From NCBI GenBank assembly GCA_963796125.1, contig CAWCKM010000009.1, forward strand, positions 1 to 14,456: 14,456 nt of DNA, written 5' to 3'. Positions 7,288 through 14,257 of the stretch are shown here, piece after piece (within the stretch, counting starts at the first letter, position 1; each line of letters begins with the position of its first letter). The notes beneath the pieces were generated by a model. It was given only the letters and a program-made list of their open reading frames with translations. It was not told the DNA's origin and ran no database searches. A program made the position numbers and the translations under genes. The stretch comes from DASPRG01 sp963796125. GTDB taxonomy: Bacteria > Nitrospirota > Thermodesulfovibrionia > Thermodesulfovibrionales > SM23-35.

Positions 7288-8115
7288 TGGATATAGATAA
7301 ACGTTTGCTTGACAATCTTTGCTAACAAACCAGACCTCATTGTCGATTTCCCTGATTGGATGCTTCCACAATCAACAGTCCATGAAATCAGAAAAACCGA
7401 AAATGTTGCCATAGCGGAAATCGCCGGGAGGGACAGTATTGCAGCAGCTATCCGTGCATGTGAAATGCGCCTGATCAAAGCGATTGTACCAACTATAGCC
7501 TATACGGGCACTGAGTATGGTAAGCTGGGAACCCCTTTTGAGAGAGATAAACGATCCTGCATGATAAATTGCAATCAAAAAATGTTAAGGTCTTTGAACC
7601 GATAGTCATTGGTTCACCAAAATTCTGGTGGACTCTCTGCGGGAGGTACTCAACACATCTCAGCAAACGATTCAATTTTTATTCTCATTGTGTTGGCTGC
7701 CATCTCTATTTCCACGCAATTCGGATTCCTCTTGCAAAAATATTACAAGTGAATCTTGTAATAGGTGGAGAGAGAGAATTACATGATGGCAAAATCAAAA
7801 TTAATCAGATTAAAGCAGCCCTCGATGCTTACCAGAGTTTCTTTAGCAAATTCAATGTTGAGCTTTTCCTTCCGCTTCGGCACATAGCATCTGGCAAGGA
7901 AATAGAATCAATAATAGGTCTGCCATGGGACAGAGGGGCAGCAACAGCTTGAGTGTGTCCTGAGCAAGAATTATCAAGAAAGTGATAACAGTGTCATCCT
8001 GAATGAAGATGCGGTCAAAAGGTTCCTTGATGAATTTGCCTTTAATAAAGCCGGTGAAGTAATAAAAGGCTATCTTGAGGAACAATTTGGCAAAATAAAT
8101 CGGCGAAACCCATGA
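7287..8115 (+). pseudogene. PP-loop/ATP-pyrophosphatase-like protein of unknown function, three frameshifts
   Basis: ATG 7287 gives MDIDKRLLDNL. Removing one T from T3 near 7318 joins it to ANKPDLIVDFPDWMLPQ and ENVAIAEIAGRDSIAAAIRA, then IVPTIAYTGTEYG. A one-base loss near 7545-7560 leads to ILHDKLQSKNVKVFEPIVIG, SPKFWWTLCGRY, SHCVGCHLYFHAIRIPLAK and GGERELHDGKIKINQ. Removing one G from the G4 at about 7934 leads to QQQLECVLSKNYQE and the end at 8115. AGRDS followed by a helix resembles the SGGxDS loop of PP-loop adenylating enzymes, and GGERE resembles a later conserved segment; the CxxC could bind zinc or a cluster. I recognise a conserved family but not a function. About 275 residues when joined. 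The start overlaps the apgM stop (TGATG), so the two were co-translated. Confidence 0.6.
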
Positions 8116-8116
8116 T

Positions 8117-9024
8117 TCAGATATTTTTTGCTTCAGTCTTCATATGCTCTAAGAAAGCACTTTGCAAAAAAGGAAGGGATCTTTTCTTGTGTGTGATGAT
8201 ATAAAATTTTCGTTTCATCTGGACATCAGAGAGTTTTATCTCTTTGAGTAGTCTGTATTTTAATTCGTCAGCTACAGATAGTTTTGATAAAACTGAAAAT
8301 CCAAGCCCTGCCTTCACAGCCTGTTTAATTGCGTCTGTTGAGCCAAAAATACCGGCAATCTTGATGTCCTCAAGTGTAATGCCTTCGCCTTCTAAAATCT
8401 TTTCAAGTTCCTTTCTCGTCCCAGAACCCTCCTCTCTAAGAACCATTGGAAATTTCACTAAATCTTTTAGGGTAAGCACATCCTTCTTAATCAAAGAAGG
8501 AGAAGACACTGCAATTAACTCATCCTCAATAAAAGGAATATGGGTTATGTGTCCATTACTTACTTTTGTACCAACAATTCCTATAAGCAATTCGTGCCTT
8601 GAAACCTTTTCGCCAATCTCTTTGGAATCAGATATGAAGATTTGGAAAGAAACAGCCGGGTATTTTTTCTGAAAAGCTGCCATCAAGGATGGCATCAGAT
8701 AGGTGCCGGGTATTGTGCTGGCCCCAACAACTAACTCTCCTGCAATCTCTTTCTTAAAACGGCCAAGCATATCTTTCGTTACATTGATTTTTTCTATAAT
8801 CTCCACGGCATGACTATAGAGCACTTCTGCTTCTTTTGTCGGAATAATTGTTCTCCCTAACCTGTCAAAGAGTTTACATTCCAATTCCTCTTCTAATGTC
8901 TTTACATGGTCACTGATGGTTGGTTGCGTAGGTGAAGTTCTTCTGAGGCCCTGGAAAAGCTTCTGTTCTTGAAAACTGAGGCAAATACTTTGAGCTGATG
9001 TATGTCCACTGAAAATACTAACAT
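8117..9024 (-). pseudogene. LysR-type regulator, resembling selenium-metabolism-associated LysR proteins; one frameshift in the DNA-binding domain
   Basis: The reading from 8884 lacks most of the helix-turn-helix, but the upstream frame supplies it: VDIHQLKVFASVFKNRSFSR and ASEELHL, then, after one missing base at about 8925-8935, TQPTISDHVKTLEEELECKL and FDRLGRT. The effector domain is intact: GELVVGASTIPGTYLMPSLM, LREEGSGTRKELEKI, GSTDAIKQAVKAGLGFSVLS and THKKRS. The GASTIPGTYLxPSL and EEGSGTR motifs fit CysB-like and selenium-associated LysR regulators. The start is either ATG 9024 or, more typical of the family, GTG 9009 (in the same frame); about 295 residues. It converges on the PP-loop gene with one base between stops. 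The single indel could be a sequence error. Confidence 0.75.
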
Positions 9025-9077
9025 ACTTTGGCTTAATGTTTCCTCAAGAGAGTAGTAGGTGAAATCTCTGCGCAATT

Positions 9078-9128
9078 CTAAACATTTTGGTGATGAGTCC
9101 GGACAGTATGTGACCGATTTTGTGACGG
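9078..9128 (+). pseudogene. 51-bp fragment paralogous to 10267-10317
   Basis: 46 of 51 bases match the downstream copy by eye. The translated segment KHFGDESGQYVTDFVT differs from KHFGDEAGQYVSDFVT only by Ala/Ser and Ser/Thr, so protein-level constraint preceded decay. Homology stops at about 9128, shortly before the inverted repeat at 9146. Nothing upstream back to 9030 is clearly coding. Confidence 0.7.
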
Positions 9129-9145
9129 TATGTAGTTGTCACTAT

Positions 9146-9160
9146 TTGACCTTTCGGACA
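9146..9160. repeat. Left 15-bp inverted repeat flanking the toxin-antitoxin-like pair
   Basis: TTGACCTTTCGGACA is the reverse complement of TGTCCGAAAGGTCAA and matches the right copy at 9760-9774 in 14 of 15 positions. It lies 93 bp before the antitoxin start. Confidence 0.65.
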
Positions 9161-9178
9161 GTGTCGATAGGTATTTTC

Positions 9179-9201
9179 TTCATGAACGTTTTTTTCATGA
9201 A
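9179..9201. promoter_or_regulatory. Two TTCATGAA palindromes 15 bp apart, candidate autoregulatory operator
   Basis: Exact copies of the 8-bp palindrome TTCATGAA at 9179-9186 and 9194-9201 lie upstream of the ribbon-helix-helix gene. Such antitoxins commonly bind short repeated palindromes in their own promoter. The match to this family is inferred only from position and symmetry. Confidence 0.5.
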
Positions 9202-9226
9202 TGGTGCATTCTGATGCAAAATGGTG

Positions 9227-9232
9227 TATAAT
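9227..9232 (+). promoter_or_regulatory. -10 box TATAAT of the antitoxin-toxin operon
   Basis: A perfect TATAAT ends 6 nt before the proposed ATG at 9239, implying a leaderless or nearly leaderless message. No clear -35 is seen; the operator-like repeats lie just upstream. Confidence 0.45.
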
Positions 9233-9238
9233 TAGTTT

Positions 9239-9494
9239 ATGGGTACAACTGAAAAAGCAGTTCGCCAGAGCGTCTCTCCCTTCTCCGTTGGCAAAGCGGG
9301 TGAAGGCCTTGGCAAAAAATCGAAAGGTGAGTTCGAATCGGATACTCATAGAACTCGTTGAAACCGGATTGCGATCAAAAGATGAGGAGAAACGCAGATT
9401 CTTCGAATTGGCGGATCTGCTAAGCAAGTCAACAGACGCAAAAGAACAACAGGAATTGAAGGAACAACTTGCCCGAATGACTTTCGGAGAATGA
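9239..9494 (+). CDS. Ribbon-helix-helix (CopG-like) antitoxin-type DNA-binding protein, frameshift near the N-terminus
   Basis: ATG 9239 gives MGTTEKAVRQSVS, but from about 9280 the family-like sequence is in another frame: SLPSPLAKRVKALAKNRKVS, then SNRILIELVETGLRSKD and a charged C-terminal helix ending ARMTFGE. A beta-strand of alternating residues, then K-x-L-A-x-x, then NRILIELVETGL is a standard ribbon-helix-helix fold; joined length is about 84 residues. An alternative continuous reading from ATG 9201 avoids the frameshift but begins with sequence unlike the family and lies before the -10 box, so I prefer 9239 with an indel (two bases lost, or one gained, in the CTCT run). The stop at 9492-9494 directly abuts the partner's GTG. 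The base composition is GC-richer than its neighbours, suggesting transfer. Confidence 0.7.
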
Positions 9495-9737
9495 GTGCCG
9501 AAGATCCAGTGGACCAACCTTCCTCTTGCTCTCCGCGATCATCTCTTTGATCGGCTTCGGGAGCGGCAAATCACCGCCGAGGATGTCTACCAGATGAAAC
9601 TCTGGCAAGAATGTCGACCCGAAGCACCGGATGGCGATTGGTATAAAGATTTCGGCTCATTCAAAATCTGCGGCAGGGGAAAGTATCCCAAGACATTCCT
9701 TCTTCGAGGGCAACCTGCCAATGGCCAAGAATTGTAA
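9495..9737 (+). CDS. Small conserved protein paired with the antitoxin, putative toxin
   Basis: GTG 9495 opens 80 codons without interruption, immediately after the antitoxin stop. Sequence features are IQWTNLPLALRDHLFDRLRE near the N-terminus, an acidic/tryptophan centre (KLWQECRPEAPDGDWYKDFG), and GRGKYPKTFLLRGQPANGQE at the end. I recognise this as a family of about 80 residues that recurs beside ribbon-helix-helix proteins in planctomycetes and cyanobacteria, with no established activity. It has a compact, basic, WYKDFGSFK-centred core that could be a ribonuclease-like fold, but no catalytic motif can be named. The GC content, about 55% around 9481-9540, is above that of the surrounding sequence. 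Confidence 0.7.
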   Translation: MPKIQWTNLPLALRDHLFDRLRERQITAEDVYQMKLWQECRPEAPDGDWYKDFGSFKICGRGKYPKTFLLRGQPANGQEL

Positions 9738-9759
9738 ATCACAGCCTCTGATCTTACGG

Positions 9760-9774
9760 TGTCCGACAGGTCAA
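9760..9774. repeat. Right 15-bp inverted repeat flanking the toxin-antitoxin-like pair
   Basis: TGTCCGACAGGTCAA, inverted relative to 9146-9160 with one mismatch. It begins 23 bp after the end of the small-protein gene, so the two repeats bracket the pair as a cassette of about 630 bp. Confidence 0.65.
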
Positions 9775-9841
9775 GTTCAGACCTTTACATATATAATAAT
9801 ATCAGGGTTCTTGCAAGAATAAAGACCTAACCCCATCGCGT

Positions 9842-10454
9842 TTGTCCTCCACTGGCGTTAAATCAGGATTCATGGCATATGACCCGGACTTAAAACAGGC
9901 TATCTTTGTTGCAGGGAATGAGAGATATGGTATAGAAAAAAGCATGGTTCGTTACCAACCTGAGCAGAGGGGTGCTGATGGTAAGGTTACCACTTCTGCC
10001 GGTTATGTATTAGAAAGCGTTACCTCTGATCCAAGAACAAAGCAGGTTGTTGCTGGTAAGTCAACCAGCATCCATATAGCAGAGGGACAGGTTGATTTTC
10101 GGGGGTAAGTCTTTTAGGACTACCGTATTCACAGATACAAAAACAGGCAAACAGTTGGCTGTTGAAGGAGAAACAGGCAGATACTGGACCAAAACATATA
10201 ATCAGGACTCCTGGACAGTACACAGGGATATGAAAGTCTCTGGAGAAGTGTTCTCAAGTGTTGTTACTAAACATTTTGGGGATGAGGCAGGACAGTATGT
10301 GAGTGATTTTGTGACGGGGACGAAGGAACTCGCTGGCACTCTTGATGCTATTGGAATAAAAAGGGTCGGAGGTGCTAAAACGCGATCTCGAACAAAAGTG
10401 CCTGCAGAACCCAAGTCCACTTTATATGATGGTCATGGAAAGCCGATACAATAA
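9842..10454 (+). pseudogene. Fragment of an unknown, probably larger secreted or repeat-type protein, one frameshift
   Basis: Coding sequence runs from an uncertain 5' end (no convincing start or ribosome site near 9842; the frame is open slightly upstream) through FMAYDPDLKQAIFVAGNERY, GKVTTSAGYVLESVTSDPRT and STSIHIAEGQVDFRG. Reducing the G5 run at 10099-10103 to G4 joins it to GKSFRTTVFTDTKTGKQLAV, DSWTVHRDMKVSGEVFSSVV, KHFGDEAGQYVSDFVTGTKE and LAGTLDAIGIKR, ending at TAA 10452-10454. The composition (many Thr, Gly, Ser and short strand-like units) recalls secreted repeat proteins, but I do not recognise a family. A diverged copy of the KHFGDEAGQ segment lies at 9078-9128. Confidence 0.5.
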
Positions 10455-10545
10455 AAGAATTAAATGGATAGGATTTGGTATTGCACAGGATGCATCCTAC
10501 CATATCTTTGATCACTGCTTTCACATAGAGAGAGAGGGATCTTGA
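10426..10545 (+). pseudogene. Possible short out-of-frame continuation of the preceding fragment
   Basis: A 39-codon reading contains KRIKWIGFGIAQDASYHIFD and HCFHIEREGS, which looks more protein-like than random sequence and overlaps the end of the preceding gene in another frame. It may be the true C-terminus before a frameshift. The 12-bp palindrome AGGATGCATCCT (10487-10498) lies within it. No database support. Confidence 0.25.
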
Positions 10546-10568
10546 GCATTGAGAGATATCTCACCTTC

Positions 10569-10592
10569 TCACAGAAGCAAATGTTTCTGTGA
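10569..10592. other. Hairpin between convergent genes
   Basis: TCACAGAA and TTCTGTGA form a perfect 8-bp stem around an 8-nt loop. There is no following T-run, so it is not a standard intrinsic terminator, but it sits between the plus-strand fragment and the convergent SPOR gene. The remainder of 10546-10738 shows nothing else I can name. Confidence 0.35.
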
Positions 10593-10738
10593 AGGCTAAA
10601 CATAATGTTCCTTTCCTCAGAAAATTAGCATGCTTCATGATCTGCGTGGGGTGAGCATGCACCTACAACTATTCAATTTAGGGAGAGGCTCAAGATGAAG
10701 GAAGACTGGTTGTAATGTGCAATACCTAAAATAGGATC

Positions 10739-11623
10739 TTAAGGTTGCAATGAGGTTACAAATGTCTGAAGGCCCTCGCTATTTCTAATTTTCTCAGATA
10801 GGGTTTTAGCCTTTTCCCTCTCGGTGAATTTGCCTATGCATACCTTATAAAGTTGTTCCCCTTCTTTCGATCCTGAGAGAGTTATATATGCAGTATATCC
10901 CTTTTCTTTAAGCCATGCTATAAGGGCTTCGGCATAAGAGGCATTCTTGAAGGCACCTACTTGAACTGTAAATATGGTATCTGAAGGTTTCTGAGATTGT
11001 AAGGATGTCTCTTTTTTATCTTCCACCGTTGCACTTTTAGATTCTACTTCTTCAGGTGTGGCAGCATCCTGTAATTGGACTTTTTTAGTCGAATCTGCCG
11101 CTTTTTCTGCTTCGTATTTCCTTGCCAGCTTTTCCCCAGTTAGGTGTTCTTCATCTTTTTCGTTTGTATTTAGTTGTTCTTTTTGATGGTTCGCTTTTTT
11201 ACAAACAAAGTCATACAATTCTTTGCTTACGGATTCTGGAACGATATAGTTCCATCCTTGTCCCTCTGGTGTGATACTTTTAACTGTATTCCTGTTTGAA
11301 TCATATGTTGTTGTACGGAGTGTTTTATATTTCATCTCCGTACAGGTATACTCATTTACTTCTATCGTATATTCATACTTTTCTGCAAGGGGTTGCATTT
11401 TTACCGATGCTTTACAAAGGTTCCCTCTACACATAATTGTGTCAGTATTGACAAACCACAAATCATCTTCCTTTTCACTTACATAAACCCAATTGTCTTC
11501 TGCTGCATATGCAGTAGCAAAAAGGAGCATTAAGCCCAAGAGAAAAATATTGATTGATGTTTTAGTTGGGAACTTTTTTATCCAATTACAAGATAGTTCT
11601 GCTCTTTCTATTATTTTCTTCAT
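10739..11623 (-). CDS. Exported Adhesin_E-like protein with C-terminal SPOR domain
   Basis: An intact 294-residue gene. Residues 22-40 form a hydrophobic signal peptide ending ATAYA, with likely cleavage before AEDNW. Residues 43-142 (WVYVSEKEDDLWFVNTDTI through LYDFVC, with Cys65, 70, 94 and 141) resemble the surface-adhesin protein E-like domain (Adhesin_E). Residues 145-212 are a charged Lys/Glu/Gln-rich linker. Residues 215-292 are a SPOR domain: TIFTVQVGAFKNASYAEALI, GYTAYI, LYKVCIGKFTEREKAKTLSE. SPOR domains bind denuded peptidoglycan glycans, usually at division sites, so a periplasmic or envelope location is expected. The start ATG overlaps the HD-GYP stop (ATGA), so the two are probably co-translated. 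The domain calls are good; a specific role is unknown. Confidence 0.85.
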   Translation of the reverse strand: MKKIIERAELSCNWIKKFPTKTSINIFLLGLMLLFATAYAAEDNWVYVSEKEDDLWFVNTDTIMCRGNLCKASVKMQPLAEKYEYTIEVNEYTCTEMKYKTLRTTTYDSNRNTVKSITPEGQGWNYIVPESVSKELYDFVCKKANHQKEQLNTNEKDEEHLTGEKLARKYEAEKAADSTKKVQLQDAATPEEVESKSATVEDKKETSLQSQKPSDTIFTVQVGAFKNASYAEALIAWLKEKGYTAYITLSGSKEGEQLYKVCIGKFTEREKAKTLSEKIRNSEGLQTFVTSLQP

Positions 11624-12600
11624 CCTTTTACGATGATTCCATACGTATTGTGTGGTGGAGGAGTACCCCTCTTTTCAAGTGAAATGACGCATTTATCGAA
11701 GTGTGGCTTAGAAGCACGGTTGAGAGCTACAAGTGCTTTCACAACCTTCCAATTGAATTGTCCTCTTTCTGCCATTGCCGTTATTTCTTCTAACGCCGTG
11801 CGGTTATCGTAAGAAATTGGACGATAGGGTCTCGGTGAGATAAGGGCGTCATAAACATCGGTCACGGCCACGATTTCAATCAATTGGTCTCTGAGCTTGA
11901 TGTGTCGAGGATACCCTGAGCCATTTTTCCTCTCATGGTGATCTCTTGCTACCTTGGCAAAAAAATTATGCCTATCTCGATAGTAATAACTGAGTAAAAC
12001 ATACCCTGCCAGTGCATGATGTTCCAGCACGTTCCTTTCTGGCTGTGTTATCGGAACCTTTTTCTGCAAAATATCTAAAGGAACGCATATCTTGCCAAAG
12101 TCATGAGTAGGTCCAGCTAAAAACTCTTTGATCAAATGCTCCCTATCGGCTCTATCGGCAAGCAAATCAATAGACAGCAGTGTAGAAAGTGCAAACACCA
12201 TGAGGATATGTCTGTAAGTATAGATATCATGGTCTTTGAAATATTCCAATGATTCCAGCACTGGAAGCATAAGATGAACGTCCTCTAAAACTTGCATTAT
12301 GGTATTAGTCTTTTCCTGTTCAGCGAAAATTACAGGGTAGTGATGCTCCTGAAGAGAATCGAAAATATCTTTTTTGACTGAACCATAGTTGAATAGAGAA
12401 TACGTCTTATAGGAAGTTTGACTATTTGAAGATATGAGTGTATCAATGGTCTTTGTTGAAATCACCGTATTTTCTGGCAGTAATAGTTGTTTATCCAAGG
12501 TACAGACAGGGTAATTAAGTCTCAAAGGTGGGGTGACCTGATTGAGTGCAGAAGAACCCATCACGGTAACACCGCTTAAAGTTTTCCTCTTGCCTTGCAT
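11620..12600 (-). CDS. HD-GYP domain cyclic-di-GMP phosphodiesterase-type protein
   Basis: 326 residues, intact. Residues 28-70 form a small beta-rich N-terminal region (YPVCTLDKQLLLPENTVIST) like that preceding other HD-GYP domains. The HD-GYP domain spans about 120-300 with the metal ligands and signature in place: His131, His166-Asp167 (THDFGK), His194-195, His221-222 in DHHERKNGSGYP with GYP at 229-231, and Asp248 in VAVTDVYDALISPRPYRP. These enzymes hydrolyse cyclic-di-GMP to pGpG or GMP. There are no transmembrane segments or receiver domain, so it is likely cytosolic. A strong Shine-Dalgarno (AAAGGAGG) precedes the ATG. It overlaps the downstream SPOR gene and shares strand with a PilZ protein, a plausible cyclic-di-GMP module. 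Confidence 0.92.
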   Translation of the reverse strand: MQGKRKTLSGVTVMGSSALNQVTPPLRLNYPVCTLDKQLLLPENTVISTKTIDTLISSNSQTSYKTYSLFNYGSVKKDIFDSLQEHHYPVIFAEQEKTNTIMQVLEDVHLMLPVLESLEYFKDHDIYTYRHILMVFALSTLLSIDLLADRADREHLIKEFLAGPTHDFGKICVPLDILQKKVPITQPERNVLEHHALAGYVLLSYYYRDRHNFFAKVARDHHERKNGSGYPRHIKLRDQLIEIVAVTDVYDALISPRPYRPISYDNRTALEEITAMAERGQFNWKVVKALVALNRASKPHFDKCVISLEKRGTPPPHNTYGIIVKG

Positions 12601-12623
12601 TTTCCTCCTTTCATTGATAAGAA

Positions 12624-12641
12624 GTGTTTACATATAAACAC
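12624..12641. promoter_or_regulatory. Inverted repeat upstream of the HD-GYP gene, candidate operator
   Basis: GTGTTTA-CATA-TAAACAC, two perfect 7-bp arms, lies about 24 nt before the start codon and just upstream of the ribosome site. It could be a regulator site or a 5'-leader hairpin. No cognate regulator is evident. Confidence 0.45.
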
Positions 12642-12931
12642 CAAGGAGAAACAGCTATCTGAAAATTGTTGTATTAGTGAAGAAAATAGTAAGAAATGAA
12701 TGATAGATGTCCCCTTCTCCCACATTGATAATATTAAACAAACTTATTCATTTTTTCAATACGCAGTATAGATTGTTATAACGTACCACAGGAAAGATTA
12801 CAGATTGGTTACAGATTATTGGTTTCAAATTGTAATATCGAAGGCAGGAAAAGGATTTACATTAATGCGTACAGGAAAATAGAGAGTTAAAAAAACAAGG
12901 GAAAAATCATCGATGATTAGTATTGAGATTT
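12642..12931. other. Intergenic region between PilZ and HD-GYP genes
   Basis: Strongly AT-rich, with no open frame worth calling. It contains a short tandem repeat at 12798-12818 (TTACAGATTGG followed by TTACAGATTAT) that could be a direct-repeat binding site. A promoter for the HD-GYP/SPOR pair is expected here, but I cannot place it with confidence. Confidence 0.4.
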
Positions 12932-13591
12932 TTAAATAAACATCAATCCAATCCGATATTTATTCTTCTCAATTTCTTTCACCCATCTAACAATAGCAGA
13001 TTTTTCTACGATATGTCATGCACCTTTATCTCAGGTTCAAAGAACACGACATCTCCCTTAAAAAGGAGGCAATCAGTTATCATGCTGATCCCTTCCTTAG
13101 AAATGTCAATAGAAGCACCAGTGTAATAGACTTTCTCTAATCTCTCCGCATCTAATAAAACTGTTACGTAAAAACGTAAGGCTTTAACAAATGCAATCCT
13201 TTTGTATGCACGCCTGTCTCCCGCAGGAAGAATGGGAAAGACATCCGTAAAACTCACTTTGTCTTGTTTAGCAATGTTAAGAAATTTTTCAATCCATTTC
13301 GTTCCCTGTTTGCCTTTTCCGACGATTGTTAACAGACTCTCCATCTCTTTAGCACGTTGTAATACGGAAGTATTGAAAGGTATGTTTTCGAAAAGCTTGT
13401 TGTATATATCTATAGCCTCTGCATACCTACTCTTAGATATATATGAGTCTGCCATCCTTAAAAAGAACTCCTTAGATACCTCTGCGTGTTGAATCCCTGT
13501 TGTTTCATCAAACAAAGAACTCCATGCATTCATAAATTTCGGAAAATTCATGGAGATCAGTTGCAATATCTTCTTTCATTAATGCTCCCAT
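12932..13591 (-). pseudogene. PilZ-domain protein with N-terminal helical (TPR-like) region, two frameshifts
   Basis: ATG 13591 (G-rich AGGGGG upstream) gives MGALMKEDIATDLHEFSEIY and ECMEF before a shift at about 13520 into FDETTGIQHAEVSKEFFLRM and ADSYISKSRYAEAIDIYNKL, a TPR-like helical pair. The PilZ domain follows: DRRAYKRIAF (the RRxxxR cyclic-di-GMP-binding motif) and TGASIDISKEGI (the DxSxxG motif). The frame stops at 13006, but removing a duplicated AT near 13012-13016 restores IVEKSAIVRWVKEIEKNKYR and IGLMF, the last PilZ strands, to a TAA at 12932-12934. PilZ proteins are cyclic-di-GMP receptors. Both binding motifs are intact; the shifts may be decay or error. It sits between a response regulator and an HD-GYP protein on the same strand. 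Confidence 0.75.
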
Positions 13592-13681
13592 TATCTTTAC
13601 CCCCTTTTAACTATCAATTTCATTGCGTACAGTTTCAAATGACCCTATAGGCTCCACAAAAACAAAACTTGGTCTATACTT

Positions 13682-14125
13682 TCATTGAGTTGATTTATTC
13701 AACAACATCCAGTAGAGACCAATTTCTGAAGCGGCATTAATAAATTTATCGAAATCTACTGGCTTGACGATGTAACTATTCACACCGAGTTCATAACTCT
13801 CTATAATGTCTCGCTCTTCTGTTGAAGATGTCAACACCACAATGGGAATTACATTTGTCCGTTCATCGGACTTAATTTTTCGTAGCACCTCCAAGCCATC
13901 TACCCTGGGAAGCTTCAAATCAAGGAGTATCATTTGCAGTTTATCTTTCATGTCCCTTTTGTTGTAGGTTCCTTCTCCAAAAACATACTCCAATGCCTCT
14001 GCTCCATCTTTTGCAACATGTATCTTATTGGCAAGGTTGTATGCACTCATTGCCCTGAGCGTAAGTTCCACGTCATTTGGATTGTCCTCAACTAAAAGGA
14101 TGTCAGTATCCTGTGAATTCTCCAT
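13682..14125 (-). CDS. Single-domain response regulator (Rcp1/CheY-like)
   Basis: I take ATG 14125 as the start because AAGGAGG lies 6 nt before it; an ATG at 14140 would put that ribosome site inside the gene. The 147-residue product is a lone receiver domain: acidic pair in LLVEDNPNDVELTLRAM (Glu13-Asp14), phospho-acceptor Asp69 in ILLDLKLPRVDGLEVL, Thr99 in VVLTSS and Lys121 in YIVKPVDFDKF. The extended loop around 50-63 (GEGTYNKRDMKDK) and the LxxKLPRxDGLEVL form are typical of Rcp1-type regulators that receive phosphate from phytochrome-like or other hybrid kinases. No output domain is present, so it signals by protein contact. The cognate kinase may be the divergent gene at 14258, but that is a guess. 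Confidence 0.92.
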   Translation of the reverse strand: MENSQDTDILLVEDNPNDVELTLRAMSAYNLANKIHVAKDGAEALEYVFGEGTYNKRDMKDKLQMILLDLKLPRVDGLEVLRKIKSDERTNVIPIVVLTSSTEERDIIESYELGVNSYIVKPVDFDKFINAASEIGLYWMLLNKSTQ

Positions 14126-14257
14126 CTTTTCCTCCTTCATCAGCTTCTATAGCTGCATGGTATTATTTTCAGCGAAGAGTATGCCAATTCTACAATTAAA
14201 ACTAACATATTGATAAATATAGGTTATTTTAAATAGGATTTGCCCTTCAAAAAATAA

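Noticed and set aside
8244..8672. 142-codon open frame on the plus strand
   Set aside because: Lies entirely antisense to the conserved effector domain of the LysR gene, and its Ser/Pro/Phe-rich composition is that of a shadow frame.
9044..9517. 157-codon open frame on the minus strand across the antitoxin region
   Set aside because: It is antisense to the ribbon-helix-helix gene, has a serine/phenylalanine-rich shadow composition, and the plus strand has the recognisable fold, promoter and partner.
10569..10592. Intrinsic terminator for the genes converging at 10.5-10.7 kb
   Set aside because: The hairpin is real but no T-tract follows on either strand, so it is listed only as a hairpin.
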